From the NCBI RefSeq assembly GCF_030913705.1, contig NZ_CP133190.1, forward strand, positions 5,357,501-5,421,500: a DNA stretch of 64,000 bases. The letters run 5' to 3'. The notes beneath the pieces are model-generated. The model was not told the DNA's origin. It searched no databases and saw only the letters and a program-made list of their open reading frames with translations. The DNA comes from Anaerocolumna sp. MB42-C2 (GTDB taxonomy: Bacteria; Bacillota; Clostridia; Lachnospirales; Lachnospiraceae). Shown here one piece after another: positions 1 through 8,322 of the stretch. Position 1 is the first letter of the stretch. Each line of letters starts with the position of its first letter. Made by a program: the position numbers and the translations under genes.

Positions 1-2
1 AA

Positions 3-197
3 ATGAACCTGACCGGCAAAAATTATCTTGTATTTGAAGATTCTACCTCAGGAGTAAATGCTGCCAAACAGGCAGAAATAGGAAGAGTCGTGGCAATTGT
101 ACCTTACAAGGAACATCATATTTATGAAAGTTTACATGAGGTAGATGATGTGATAGAAAATTTTCATGAATTTAACCGATTTTTGTTAAGTGAGTAA
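3..197 (+). CDS. HAD-family sugar phosphatase / beta-phosphoglucomutase-like, C-terminal fragment
   Basis: Only the last 64 residues lie in the window and the gene begins upstream. The fragment carries the HAD motif IV region, FEDSTSGVNAAKQAEIGRVV, where the acidic ED pair binds Mg2+ in haloacid dehalogenase-fold phosphatases and phosphoglucomutases. The spacing of the motif to the C-terminus fits subfamily IA enzymes. The in-frame ATG near the window edge is most likely internal and not the start. Substrate cannot be inferred from this piece. Confidence 0.75.
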   Translation: MNLTGKNYLVFEDSTSGVNAAKQAEIGRVVAIVPYKEHHIYESLHEVDDVIENFHEFNRFLLSE

Positions 198-327
198 ATA
201 GCTGTATTTGGTTAGAAAACAATTGGTATATAACAGGAGTAAAAGCACAGATTATTATTACTGAACTATATTTTGGTGGCAAAGATTAAAACAAAACTAA
301 TTTTTGAAATAAGAATGTAAGTTTTGA

Positions 328-357
328 TTGTAATATTTATGTAATTATATTTATAAT
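328..357 (+). promoter_or_regulatory. Candidate sigma-A promoter of asnA
   Basis: A TTGTAA box is followed after 18 bases by a perfect TATAAT, about 60 bases before the asnA start codon. The 220-base gap before asnA is otherwise AT-rich and shows no T-box leader, which controls some asparagine genes in Firmicutes. Confidence 0.4.
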
Positions 358-417
358 AGTAACTGCAGGCTTTATATTAGTAAGTATTATTATTAAAATA
401 ATTCAGGAGGTATTTGT

Positions 418-1422
418 ATGCATTACATACCAGAGGGGTATTCCAGTAAAACTACGCTCCGGGAAACCGAAATAGCAATCAAACTTATTAAAGATTATTT
501 TGAAAACAGTTTGGCGAAAAAGTTAAACTTAATCAGAGTTTCAGCACCTTTATTTGTATTGCCTGAAACCGGATTAAATGACAATTTGAACGGTGTTGAG
601 CGGCCGGTTTCCTTTACCGGAATCGGTACACAAAACAGAAAATGTGAGGTAGTTCAATCACTGGCAAAGTGGAAGAGAATGGCGTTAAAAAGATATAAAT
701 TTGATGCCGGCGAAGGTTTGTATACCGATATGAATGCAATCAGATGTGATGAGATATTGGATAATATCCATTCAATCTATGTTGATCAGTGGGATTGGGA
801 AAAAGTCATCATAAAAGAGGAACGAACCATCGAAACGTTAAAAAATACGGTTAATAAAATTTATGAAGTATTTTTAGAAACCGAAAAATTCGTGGACAGC
901 AAATTTGCTTTATTTGAAGCCAAGTTGCCGAAAGAGATAACATTTATTACAAGTCAGGAGCTTGCCGATTTATACCCGGAGCTTTCCGCAAAGGACAGGG
1001 AGACTACTTTTGTGAGAGAAAAGAAAGCAATATTTATAATGAAAATAGGCGGTGAACTAATAAGCGGTGAAAGGCATGACGGACGCGCACCGGACTATGA
1101 CGATTGGAACTTAAACGGTGATTTGATTTTATATCACAATCTTTTGGACATCGCATTCGAGGTTTCCTCAATGGGAATCAGAGTTGATGCCCAAGCTATG
1201 GATCGACAGCTGACAGAAGTAAATGCAAACGATAGAAGAGAATTACCGTATCACCAGGATATTTTGAATAATCGTTTACCATTTACCATCGGAGGTGGAA
1301 TTGGGCAGTCCAGAATCTGTATGTATTTCATGGATAAGGTACATATTGGTGAAGTACAAGCTTCCGTATGGGAAGAGGATATGTTAGAGTACATGAATGA
1401 AAAAGGCGTTGTAATTTTATAA
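418..1422 (+). CDS. asnA: Aspartate--ammonia ligase (asparagine synthetase A)
   Basis: Makes asparagine from aspartate, ammonia and ATP, releasing AMP and PPi, in the cytoplasm. The 334-residue length is normal for AsnA. The family resembles the catalytic domain of class II aminoacyl-tRNA synthetases, and the expected class II-like motif is seen near the C-terminus as GGGIGQSRICM. Other recognisable blocks are the N-terminal RVSAPLFV segment and the SGERHDGRAPDYDDW stretch. An AGGAGG ribosome binding site lies 7 bases before the ATG. The gene appears monocistronic, with its own promoter-like sequence and a strong terminator behind it. Confidence 0.95.
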   Translation: MHYIPEGYSSKTTLRETEIAIKLIKDYFENSLAKKLNLIRVSAPLFVLPETGLNDNLNGVERPVSFTGIGTQNRKCEVVQSLAKWKRMALKRYKFDAGEGLYTDMNAIRCDEILDNIHSIYVDQWDWEKVIIKEERTIETLKNTVNKIYEVFLETEKFVDSKFALFEAKLPKEITFITSQELADLYPELSAKDRETTFVREKKAIFIMKIGGELISGERHDGRAPDYDDWNLNGDLILYHNLLDIAFEVSSMGIRVDAQAMDRQLTEVNANDRRELPYHQDILNNRLPFTIGGGIGQSRICMYFMDKVHIGEVQASVWEEDMLEYMNEKGVVIL

Positions 1423-1468
1423 AGATTAACGGCCGGGTAAATAGTGAAGACTGTGTAACTAAATTTTA

Positions 1469-1520
1469 ATGAGCCTTAATGATATAAACTTTTTATTAGC
1501 TTATATCATTAAGGCTCATT
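1469..1520. terminator. Bidirectional terminator between asnA and the lacI-type gene
   Basis: A perfect 20-bp inverted repeat (arms 1469-1488 and 1501-1520, core GAGCCTTAATGATATAA) encloses a 12-base loop and is flanked by T-rich sequence on both sides. It sits between two convergent genes, so it probably ends transcription from both. Confidence 0.9.
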
Positions 1521-1559
1521 TTATATCTATATTTTTTCTTCTGTTTTTCGTCCGATAAT

Positions 1560-2582
1560 TTAAGTCGAGTTGCGTTTAATCAAACTGGTTGGTAAAATTA
1601 CTTTCTTCGGAAGAAGATTATCCCCGTTCATTCTGGCAAGGAGCAGGTCCACCGCAACCATACCGATTTCTTTCGTGGGAACATCAAAGGTCGTCAGCGG
1701 CGGATTGGAATATTTGGAGACTTCAATGTTGGAAAGTCCAATTATGGCTATATCGTCAGGAACGGATATGCAATTATCATACAAACAGCTTAAAGCAGCC
1801 ATAGCCATCAGATCACTGCCGGCAAAAAATGCAGTTGGGTAATTATTTGTCTGGATTAAATAATTCATTTTTTCGATACAGATATCTTCATCCCAGCAGC
1901 AGTCTATAACCCATTCGGGTTTAACGGACAGACCGGCCGTAAGTAATGTAGAATAATAACCTTTATAACGTTCACTATCTTTAAGATTTTTGGTTGGGCC
2001 GCCGCCTCCGATATAACCGATATTTTTGTGGCCTTGTTCAATCAGATGCTGTACGGCCATACATGCAACATGATAATGATCATATCCCACATTATCTATA
2101 TCATTACGTTTTGTATCAATCCCTACAATATAAGGTACCTGGTTTTTTATAAATTCATAACTTTCACTACTAAGAGGAACCATTAAGATAAGTCCGGTTA
2201 CGGGTTCGCTGAAGGTAGTAAATAATTTCTGTTTGTCCTCAAGTTCATGTCCTGTTTTAACAAAAGATATTTCATAACCTTTCTCGATCAGTCTGGTTTC
2301 AATTCCGTTTAATATGGACATAAAATAAGGGTCGTTGTATTTCTTTTCAGTAACACTTAAAACACATCCAATCTTAATCTCGCTTTTTAGTGATATATTA
2401 TCTACTTTTTTCGATTTTATCTTTGCTGTCGAGCTGGTTTTGTAATTCAATTTAGTTACAGCCTGCCATACTTTCTCTCGGGTCTCATCTTTCATCTTAT
2501 AAGTAGAATCGTTATTAAGTACTCTTGACACAGTAGCGGTTGACACCTGCGCTAATTTCGCCACATCGCGAATTGTACTCAT
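1560..2582 (-). CDS. LacI family transcriptional regulator
   Basis: A 340-residue repressor with the standard LacI layout: helix-turn-helix and hinge helix at residues 1-55 (TIRDVAKLAQVSTATVSRVL), then a periplasmic-binding-protein-like ligand domain. The linker after the hinge (about residues 48-68) is longer and more Lys/Ser-rich than usual. It is transcribed away from the DUF4832/importer operon and probably represses that operon and itself through the palindromes and GTAAC repeats in the shared upstream region. The ligand is expected to be a sugar or glycoside imported by the operon's transporter. This is inferred from position. Confidence 0.93.
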   Translation of the reverse strand: MSTIRDVAKLAQVSTATVSRVLNNDSTYKMKDETREKVWQAVTKLNYKTSSTAKIKSKKVDNISLKSEIKIGCVLSVTEKKYNDPYFMSILNGIETRLIEKGYEISFVKTGHELEDKQKLFTTFSEPVTGLILMVPLSSESYEFIKNQVPYIVGIDTKRNDIDNVGYDHYHVACMAVQHLIEQGHKNIGYIGGGGPTKNLKDSERYKGYYSTLLTAGLSVKPEWVIDCCWDEDICIEKMNYLIQTNNYPTAFFAGSDLMAMAALSCLYDNCISVPDDIAIIGLSNIEVSKYSNPPLTTFDVPTKEIGMVAVDLLLARMNGDNLLPKKVILPTSLIKRNST

Positions 2583-2613
2583 TATATATTCCCCTTTCAG
2601 TGGTAAACAAACA

Positions 2614-2635
2614 TTTTTGTTACGTAAAATTTACG
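2614..2635. promoter_or_regulatory. Candidate LacI operator near the repressor gene
   Basis: CGTAAAATTTACG (2623-2635) is a perfect 13-base palindrome about one turn from the repressor promoter. It overlaps a minus-strand ACGTAACAAAAA element that recurs twice downstream of the opposite promoter. Shared sequence on both sides of the divergent region fits binding by the adjacent LacI protein. Confidence 0.5.
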
Positions 2636-2665
2636 CTAATGAATGTAATAATATCTAGATACTAG

Positions 2666-2692
2666 ATTATATTATATTGAACAGATTGTCAA
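2666..2692 (-). promoter_or_regulatory. Candidate promoter of the lacI-type gene
   Basis: On the minus strand a perfect TTGACA is followed after 15 bases by a perfect TATAAT. The spacing is shorter than the ideal 17, so the call is moderate. Transcription would start about 70-80 bases before the repressor gene and cross the palindrome at 2623-2635. Confidence 0.4.
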
Positions 2693-2796
2693 TATTTAAA
2701 ACATTATATTGTACCATTGTAGTTCAGTAGTTAATTATATCATTGCAAAAGCAATACTTTGATGTAAAAATTTAATAAATTAATTAGAAAAAATTG

Positions 2797-2825
2797 TTTA
2801 CAACTTTGTAGTCAGGTGATATAAT
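2797..2825 (+). promoter_or_regulatory. Promoter of the DUF4832/importer operon
   Basis: TTTACA, 17 bases, TATAAT, with a TG dinucleotide one base upstream of the -10 box (extended -10). This is one of the best promoters in the window. The start point would fall near 2832, just before two GTAAC-containing repeats that could act as repressor sites. Confidence 0.7.
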
Positions 2826-2847
2826 CACATCATATAATTTACTAAAC

Positions 2848-2872
2848 AAACGTAACAAATAACGTAACAAAA
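2848..2872. promoter_or_regulatory. Tandem AACGTAACAAA repeats, candidate repressor site
   Basis: Two direct copies of AACGTAACAAA start 12 bases apart (2849 and 2861) just downstream of the operon's predicted start point, and a third copy lies inverted near the lacI-type gene. The location would block elongation or initiation when bound. Direct rather than inverted repeats are unusual for a LacI protein, so the true operator may be built from GTAAC half sites. Confidence 0.5.
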
Positions 2873-2888
2873 TGTAAAGAGGACACGA

Positions 2889-3119
2889 ATGAAGACAGTT
2901 CAATGTAAACACTGCGGTACGAGGATAGGTAATGATGAAATCGCTCTGAATATCAAGATATTCGGAAAGCAGGTCGGAATGATAAGATGTTATGACTGCC
3001 TTGCGAATTTTCTAGACTGTAACAGTGATAAATTAAGAAATATGGCTCTGTTTTATAAGAATACAGGATGTTCTGTTTTTCTAATGAAATATACCGATGA
3101 AGGAGTGTCAAATGAGTAA
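2889..3119 (+). CDS. Small CxxC/CxxC protein, first gene of the DUF4832 operon
   Basis: A 76-residue protein of unrecognised family. It has two cysteine pairs, CKHC near residue 6 and CYDC near residue 34, spaced like a zinc-ribbon knuckle pair, then a hydrophobic C-terminal part. Two further single cysteines are present. Its stop overlaps the next gene's start by 8 bases, and that gene's AAGGAG ribosome binding site lies inside this reading frame, which indicates translational coupling. It could be a metal-binding partner or a small regulator. The ATG follows an AAAGAGG site. No function is assigned. Confidence 0.75.
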   Translation: MKTVQCKHCGTRIGNDEIALNIKIFGKQVGMIRCYDCLANFLDCNSDKLRNMALFYKNTGCSVFLMKYTDEGVSNE

Positions 3120-4440
3120 CCAAATTATTGTATACCCTGAAATAAGCAAAACCTTAATTACCAACCCCGGTATAGGATTTATAGCTGCCCCCGGCCTTAT
3201 GGGAGAATTAGACACAGTAGAAGATAATAAAGGAAATGAAGTACATAAATATAAATTTACAAAGGACAGTAAAACATGGAATCATCCGGATAGTAAGGTA
3301 TATTATTGCGGAGTTCGCTGGAAAGATATGGAGCCGGTAAAAGGGCAATATAGGTGGGAGATCTTAGAGGAAAAATTGGACTATGCCAAATCCCTGGGGT
3401 GTACTGCGGTTGTCCGCTGTTCACCTTATGCTTTAAGTGAAGAGGAAGATATACCGGATTGGTACCGGAGGGAATACCAGGAAGAGCCGGAGTTTCCATT
3501 CTGGAGGGTAGATCCTGTTACCACCCCTTATGTGAAGTATTGGTCAGCATTTATCAGAGAATTTGCAGGTCATTTTGACGGTCATCCTGTGATCAGTTCA
3601 GTTGATATGGCCATCGTAGGTGCCTGGGGGGAAGGCGGAGGAACGGAATTTATAGAGGAAGATGCCATAAGACAAATCACTGATGTTTACATAGATAATT
3701 TTAAGATAACGCCGCTACAGGCTCTGCTCCATGATCCGAAGTCTTTAAGGATTATAAGGGAACGGAATGAAACTGTAGGTTTTCGGGTGGATTGTCTGGG
3801 AGATATGGGAGGATTTCATGGGGATGAATGGTCGCATATGCTGGATTTCTACCCTCAGAACATCCAGAACTTTAATATGGGTAATGCCTGGAAGAGGGCG
3901 CCGGTTGTTTTTGAAGCCTGCTGGCATATGAACGACTGGTATCAGCAAGGCTGGGATATAGATTATATTATTGATGAGTCTTTAAAATGGCATATATCCT
4001 CATATAACAGTAAAGGTACAACCGTTCCTTATGAATGGAAAGACAGTGTGAAACGATGGCTTATGAGAATGGGTTACCGCTTTGAAATAAGAAAATTTAC
4101 ATACGAATCAAAAGTAAAAAAGGGGCAGAAACTGCCGGTTGGTATCTTAGCGGCTAATGTAGGAGTTGCGCCGATTTATCAAAGTTATCCGCTGGTTATA
4201 AGGCTTAGGAATAATAATGTTATTTATTCCTTTAAACTGCAGGAAGATATCAGAGGGTGGCTGCCTGATATGGATATCCTGTGCAAGGAGGAAATCAAAC
4301 TGCCAAAGAATTTACCAAGCGGGGAATATATAATAGAAGTTGGAATTGAAACAGGAATAAAAGAAATAGGAAACATTAAATTGGCTATTACAAAAGAAGA
4401 AGATGGTTATTATCCTATGGGTATCATATCAATTGAATAA
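3112..4440 (+). CDS. DUF4832-type glycosidase-like protein
   Basis: A 442-residue protein. The N-terminal two thirds resemble a TIM-barrel glycoside hydrolase of the GH42/GH5-like clan: NPGIGF near residue 19, RWKDMEPVKGQYRW near 69-82, and VGAWGEGGG around 169-177. The last 110 residues look like the beta-sandwich of DUF4832 proteins. Glu174 (after the putative strand 4) and Glu268 (in VVFEACW) are placed like the acid/base and nucleophile pair of such enzymes, which is inference. No signal peptide is seen, so it should act in the cytoplasm on an imported glycoside. The start was chosen at the ATG preceded by AAGGAG. An upstream in-frame ATG overlaps that site. Confidence 0.75.
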   Translation: MSNQIIVYPEISKTLITNPGIGFIAAPGLMGELDTVEDNKGNEVHKYKFTKDSKTWNHPDSKVYYCGVRWKDMEPVKGQYRWEILEEKLDYAKSLGCTAVVRCSPYALSEEEDIPDWYRREYQEEPEFPFWRVDPVTTPYVKYWSAFIREFAGHFDGHPVISSVDMAIVGAWGEGGGTEFIEEDAIRQITDVYIDNFKITPLQALLHDPKSLRIIRERNETVGFRVDCLGDMGGFHGDEWSHMLDFYPQNIQNFNMGNAWKRAPVVFEACWHMNDWYQQGWDIDYIIDESLKWHISSYNSKGTTVPYEWKDSVKRWLMRMGYRFEIRKFTYESKVKKGQKLPVGILAANVGVAPIYQSYPLVIRLRNNNVIYSFKLQEDIRGWLPDMDILCKEEIKLPKNLPSGEYIIEVGIETGIKEIGNIKLAITKEEDGYYPMGIISIE

Positions 4441-4493
4441 CTGATGGTTTCTCAGTTGACAGAAATCTATCGAATAAGAGGAGGTTTAATAGA

Positions 4494-5777
4494 ATGAAGC
4501 TGTTATTTAAAGAATGTATCAAGCATTGCGGGTTTGATAATTTACCGGAGGGCATCGAAGAGTTCTATGATATGTATGAGGAAGATAACAGAGAATATCT
4601 GATAGAACGAAGCTTCTTAAATCATCTGTTTGAAAAATATCATCTGCCGCGGGAGAAACAGGATTTAATACTTAAGGCCTGCCAGGTGGTAGAAGAGGAT
4701 ACGATCCTTTTTAACTTTACTAAATTTCTCGTCTGGGATATGTGCAGTGCCAGAAACCGGTGTGATGTTGATAATTACAAGATTATGTCACCTGCCTGTA
4801 TGGTAAGGTACAAAGAACTCTACTCGTTCCTGTTACTTCTCTCCTGTGTAAAACCGGCCATGAAATTGTTGAACGACAGAGGGGTTCCGGTCGAATATTA
4901 TGAAGATATTCCTTACCGTCCTATGGAGAACCAGTTTAAGAAGCTAATAGATAGCGGAGATACAACGGTCAGTGATTTCCCCTGGGATATGAATTTTTAT
5001 ACCTGTGCCATATTTTTAATGGACCGGTTCCTGTTTATACCCTGCAGATTTGAAGACAATTTCACTATGTACCGGAATGTTAAGACCAAGAAAGTAATTG
5101 CCCTTCGGTTTGCCGGAGAAGAATTCAGAAGAGACGGACAATTAAATGGGATTAATGAAGTCTATGACGAGTATGGTAAATTCACTTCCGAATGGGAAGA
5201 AGGGGAGAATTCCATAACAGCGAATCCCATCAGCCCCATGGGATATGTTAAAAATAAGAAAATAACTCTTAATAAGAATGAATGGAAATCAGAATTACAA
5301 CAGGGAGATATTCTGCTGGCATTGCATGTACCCTCCGGTCCCGGTTATAATACAGCCCGTTTAAAAAATTCCATGCAGCTGGCCTTGGAATTCTATGATA
5401 AATATTTTCCGGAGCTTGCCATTAAAGGTTTCTGGAGCGAAAGTTGGCTTTATGACTCCAGGTTATCTCTGGTTCTAGACAATGACAAAAGTAATATTAT
5501 CAGGGTTCAGAGGCAATTTTACCTGTATCCGATTAAAGAGGGTGATTCTATGCTGCGTTATGAAGTATTCGGAGACTGGAAAGCCGACCCCAATAAGGTG
5601 GAATTAAAAACGACCCTGCAAAAGGCTGCCCGCGATTATATGAAAACAGGCAGAAGATTTAATACTCTAAGTATGGTGGTGCTTCGGGAAGATATGAATA
5701 AGGTGGGAAGTGACACGTATCTTACCCGGGAAGATATTGAAGAGTATAGAAGTACTGTAGATAGCCACCTGAATTAG
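4494..5777 (+). CDS. Acyltransferase-like protein (NAT_N plus GNAT_C type domains)
   Basis: A 427-residue cytoplasmic protein. The C-terminal half has the pattern of the GNAT-like C-terminal acyltransferase domain: DILLALHVPSGPGYN near 266-280, a segment of helix leading to YFPELAIKGFWSESWLYD near 303-320, then SNIIRVQRQF near 330. The N-terminal half (1-200) is helical and matches the partner NAT_N-type domain in general shape. The family is thought to transfer an acyl group to an amine or hydroxyl, but no substrate is established. It is enclosed by two DUF4832 genes in the same operon, so its target may be a sugar or glycoside handled by them. AGGAGG precedes the ATG. Confidence 0.65.
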   Translation: MKLLFKECIKHCGFDNLPEGIEEFYDMYEEDNREYLIERSFLNHLFEKYHLPREKQDLILKACQVVEEDTILFNFTKFLVWDMCSARNRCDVDNYKIMSPACMVRYKELYSFLLLLSCVKPAMKLLNDRGVPVEYYEDIPYRPMENQFKKLIDSGDTTVSDFPWDMNFYTCAIFLMDRFLFIPCRFEDNFTMYRNVKTKKVIALRFAGEEFRRDGQLNGINEVYDEYGKFTSEWEEGENSITANPISPMGYVKNKKITLNKNEWKSELQQGDILLALHVPSGPGYNTARLKNSMQLALEFYDKYFPELAIKGFWSESWLYDSRLSLVLDNDKSNIIRVQRQFYLYPIKEGDSMLRYEVFGDWKADPNKVELKTTLQKAARDYMKTGRRFNTLSMVVLREDMNKVGSDTYLTREDIEEYRSTVDSHLN

Positions 5778-5788
5778 AAAGGATTACT

Positions 5789-6883
5789 ATGGGCAAATAT
5801 TCATTAGAAAATTATGAAATATACAAAACAAAAAAAATAAGGCCTGTTTTATTAAGTACTCCACAAGATAATTACGGCAGAGGGCAGATAAATTATATAA
5901 CCTGTTCCTGGGCGGAATTGGAACCACACAGGGGGTGTTACAGATTCGCTGCCCTATTAGAGGAGGTCTTGGTAACTTTTAATCCGGTACTGATATTAAA
6001 ACCGGATTATCCTGATTGGGTAAAGGATTATCAGGAGGAGTGTTTTACCAGGTTTATTCGACGAGCAGGCAGCTATTTTGAGAAAAATAATAGTTCGCTT
6101 ATCGGAACTGTTATAACCACCATAAATAATAAAATTGTTGAATGGGATGCATACCTGGAGGGATTTCGTAACTTTACGTTATTTGCTGACTTACACAACT
6201 ATGAGCTGATCAGCTTTCTGAAAAACAGAAAACAGGAATTTGGTATAAGGATTTCTTGCAGTGAAGATAACTGGATTAAGTGCTGCGAGGATCTGGCTGG
6301 ACAATTTTTACAGAATCACTGGGAGAGAAAACCGGTGCTGCTGCATGTTTTAGATGAGACCTTAGGACAAGAGACGCAGAGGCAGGCTCTGCAATGGCAT
6401 GCCGGATTCTCCAATAAAAAACTAAATCTGGGATTTCATATAGCTTTGAGAAGGTTAACTTATACAGAGAAAGTATCAAGCGGTGGTGTTCTGCCGGCAC
6501 GTTTCTGGTTTGTTAATACCGGAAGTTCACCATGTTACAGCGATTTAAAGATAAAACTGAAACTGATCAGAGAAGATGAAATACATCTAATTAATGTTTC
6601 GAGTGCACCGTCAGACTGGCCTGTGGGAGATATTATTCAGAATGAAATAATACAACTGCCGTCTCTTGAAGAGGGAAACTATTCCTTATCGGTGGGAATT
6701 TTTCATAAAAATGATCTTCCGGTTTCTATGGGGATTGATGGGAAACAAAACGATGGGTTTTACAAAATGGGTGATATCAGGATTGATTATGTAAACAGGG
6801 ATAACTTAAAAAATGTCTGGGAGAATTATTATCCAGAGGGTTATTATCCGCTGGAAGATCCCAAGAGACCGGAAGTACAGTAG
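5789..6883 (+). CDS. DUF4832-type protein, shorter paralogue with changed active site
   Basis: A 364-residue relative of the first DUF4832 protein in this operon. It keeps the WAELEPHRGCYRF element near residue 38 and the C-terminal beta-sandwich ending in DGFYKMGDIRID, but the barrel is about 80 residues shorter. Where the longer paralogue has VGAWGEGGG this one reads IGTVITTINN, and where that has VVFEACW this one reads VLLHVLDE. Both putative catalytic glutamates therefore seem absent by hand alignment. It may be a binding or regulatory partner rather than an enzyme. It starts 11 bases after the acyltransferase gene. Confidence 0.65.
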   Translation: MGKYSLENYEIYKTKKIRPVLLSTPQDNYGRGQINYITCSWAELEPHRGCYRFAALLEEVLVTFNPVLILKPDYPDWVKDYQEECFTRFIRRAGSYFEKNNSSLIGTVITTINNKIVEWDAYLEGFRNFTLFADLHNYELISFLKNRKQEFGIRISCSEDNWIKCCEDLAGQFLQNHWERKPVLLHVLDETLGQETQRQALQWHAGFSNKKLNLGFHIALRRLTYTEKVSSGGVLPARFWFVNTGSSPCYSDLKIKLKLIREDEIHLINVSSAPSDWPVGDIIQNEIIQLPSLEEGNYSLSVGIFHKNDLPVSMGIDGKQNDGFYKMGDIRIDYVNRDNLKNVWENYYPEGYYPLEDPKRPEVQ

Positions 6884-7035
6884 TTTACTATAACTTATTA
6901 ATCTCAAATAATTGCAGATTTGCAGATTTCATTTTTCAACGAATGTATTATTGGTTATAGTTTTATTGATTCCAAAACATAATCGAAAGATTCTATAACC
7001 CTCAATATATATATTACATACTGGAGGTATCTGAT

Positions 7036-8322
7036 ATGAAAATAGCACTAGTGGGTGCGGGGCAAAGAGGGATGACATATGCAACCTATGTTTATCAATC
7101 AAAAAAAGCTGAAATTGCTGCCGTAGTAGAACCTGATGAAATCAGAAGAAAGGCGGCGGCAGATTTATTCAAAATTCCGACTAAGATGCAATTTGCTTCC
7201 GTAGACGAGTTTTATCAGGCAGGGAAAGCAGCAGATGCAGTCATTATAGCGTCAATGGATCGGGATCATTACAGTCAGACAATGGCCGCCTTGGATATGG
7301 GGTATGATATTCTTTTAGAAAAACCGATCTCTCCTGATCCCAGGGAGACACTGGATATTAAAGAGAAGGCAAATAAGTTGAATCTTAATGTAGTTGTTTG
7401 TCATGTATTAAGGTATACGAACTTCTTCTCTACGATCAAAAATATCATTGACAGCAACGAGTTAGGTAAAGTAATTTCAATCCAGCATAATGAGAACATA
7501 GGTAATTTCCATATGGCACATTCTTTTGTAAGAGGTAATTGGAGAAACAGCACTTTGTCCAGTCCTTTGATTATGCAGAAGTCCTGTCATGATATGGATA
7601 TATTAACCTGGCTTACAGACAGTGAAGCTAAGCGTATTTCTTCTTTTGGGAGTTTAAAATACTTTAAGGAAGAAAATGCGCCTGCAAACAGTTCAGACCG
7701 GTGTTATAATTGTCAGGCTGCCGCAGATTGCAGATTTGATGCCAGAAAAGCATATTTACCTGCAGCAGGGGACTGGCCGGCCACATTATTATCCCAGGAC
7801 CAAAGTGAGAAAGGGCTTCTAAAAGCAATCGAGAAAGGGCCTTATGGAAGATGTGTATACCGTTGTGACAATGATGTCTGCGATAATCAGGTTGTTTTAA
7901 TCGAATTTAAAAATGGGGTTACCGTAAGTTTTAATTTAAGCGGTTTTACGAATAAAATGTGCCGGACCATTAAGGTTATGTGTGAAAACGGTGAAATCCG
8001 AGGTGATGACAGTAAGAACATTATTGAGATAACCCGGTTTGGCTCCAATGCGGTGAATCAATACGAACAGAAAGTAATTCATCCGGGAATCGTAGAGGGC
8101 GCTCACGGCGGCGGTGATATAGGTTTAATGAATGATTTTATAAAGCTGCTGAATAAGAGAGAAAGTGTTAGCAAATCGTCCATTAATCAATCCGTTGAGA
8201 GTCATATCATGGCCTATGCGGCGGAAGAATCCAGAATCAGCGGAAAAGTTATTGATATTGATGAGTTGAAACAAAATCTGATGTTGGAAGACAGTTCATA
8301 TAACAAAAGCGTGGTGAGATAG
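7036..8322 (+). CDS. Gfo/Idh/MocA family oxidoreductase
   Basis: A 428-residue NAD(P)-dependent dehydrogenase of sugars or sugar derivatives. The N-terminal Rossmann fold shows VGAGQRG at residues 6-12, and the family signature EKPISPD lies near 95. A cysteine-rich insert (CYNCQAAADC near 222 and CVYRCDNDVC near 275) is typical of a subset of these enzymes and could bind metal. The C-terminal half is the substrate-binding alpha/beta domain. It follows the DUF4832 genes after a 150-base gap with no terminator and abuts the permease gene, so it is probably cotranscribed with the importer and oxidises the imported sugar. Confidence 0.9.
   Translation: MKIALVGAGQRGMTYATYVYQSKKAEIAAVVEPDEIRRKAAADLFKIPTKMQFASVDEFYQAGKAADAVIIASMDRDHYSQTMAALDMGYDILLEKPISPDPRETLDIKEKANKLNLNVVVCHVLRYTNFFSTIKNIIDSNELGKVISIQHNENIGNFHMAHSFVRGNWRNSTLSSPLIMQKSCHDMDILTWLTDSEAKRISSFGSLKYFKEENAPANSSDRCYNCQAAADCRFDARKAYLPAAGDWPATLLSQDQSEKGLLKAIEKGPYGRCVYRCDNDVCDNQVVLIEFKNGVTVSFNLSGFTNKMCRTIKVMCENGEIRGDDSKNIIEITRFGSNAVNQYEQKVIHPGIVEGAHGGGDIGLMNDFIKLLNKRESVSKSSINQSVESHIMAYAAEESRISGKVIDIDELKQNLMLEDSSYNKSVVR

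Noticed and set aside
198-417. Possible T-box leader before asnA
   Set aside because: Asparagine genes may have T-boxes, but no GGGTGGNACCGCG-like element or terminator/antiterminator pair is seen in this 220-base gap.
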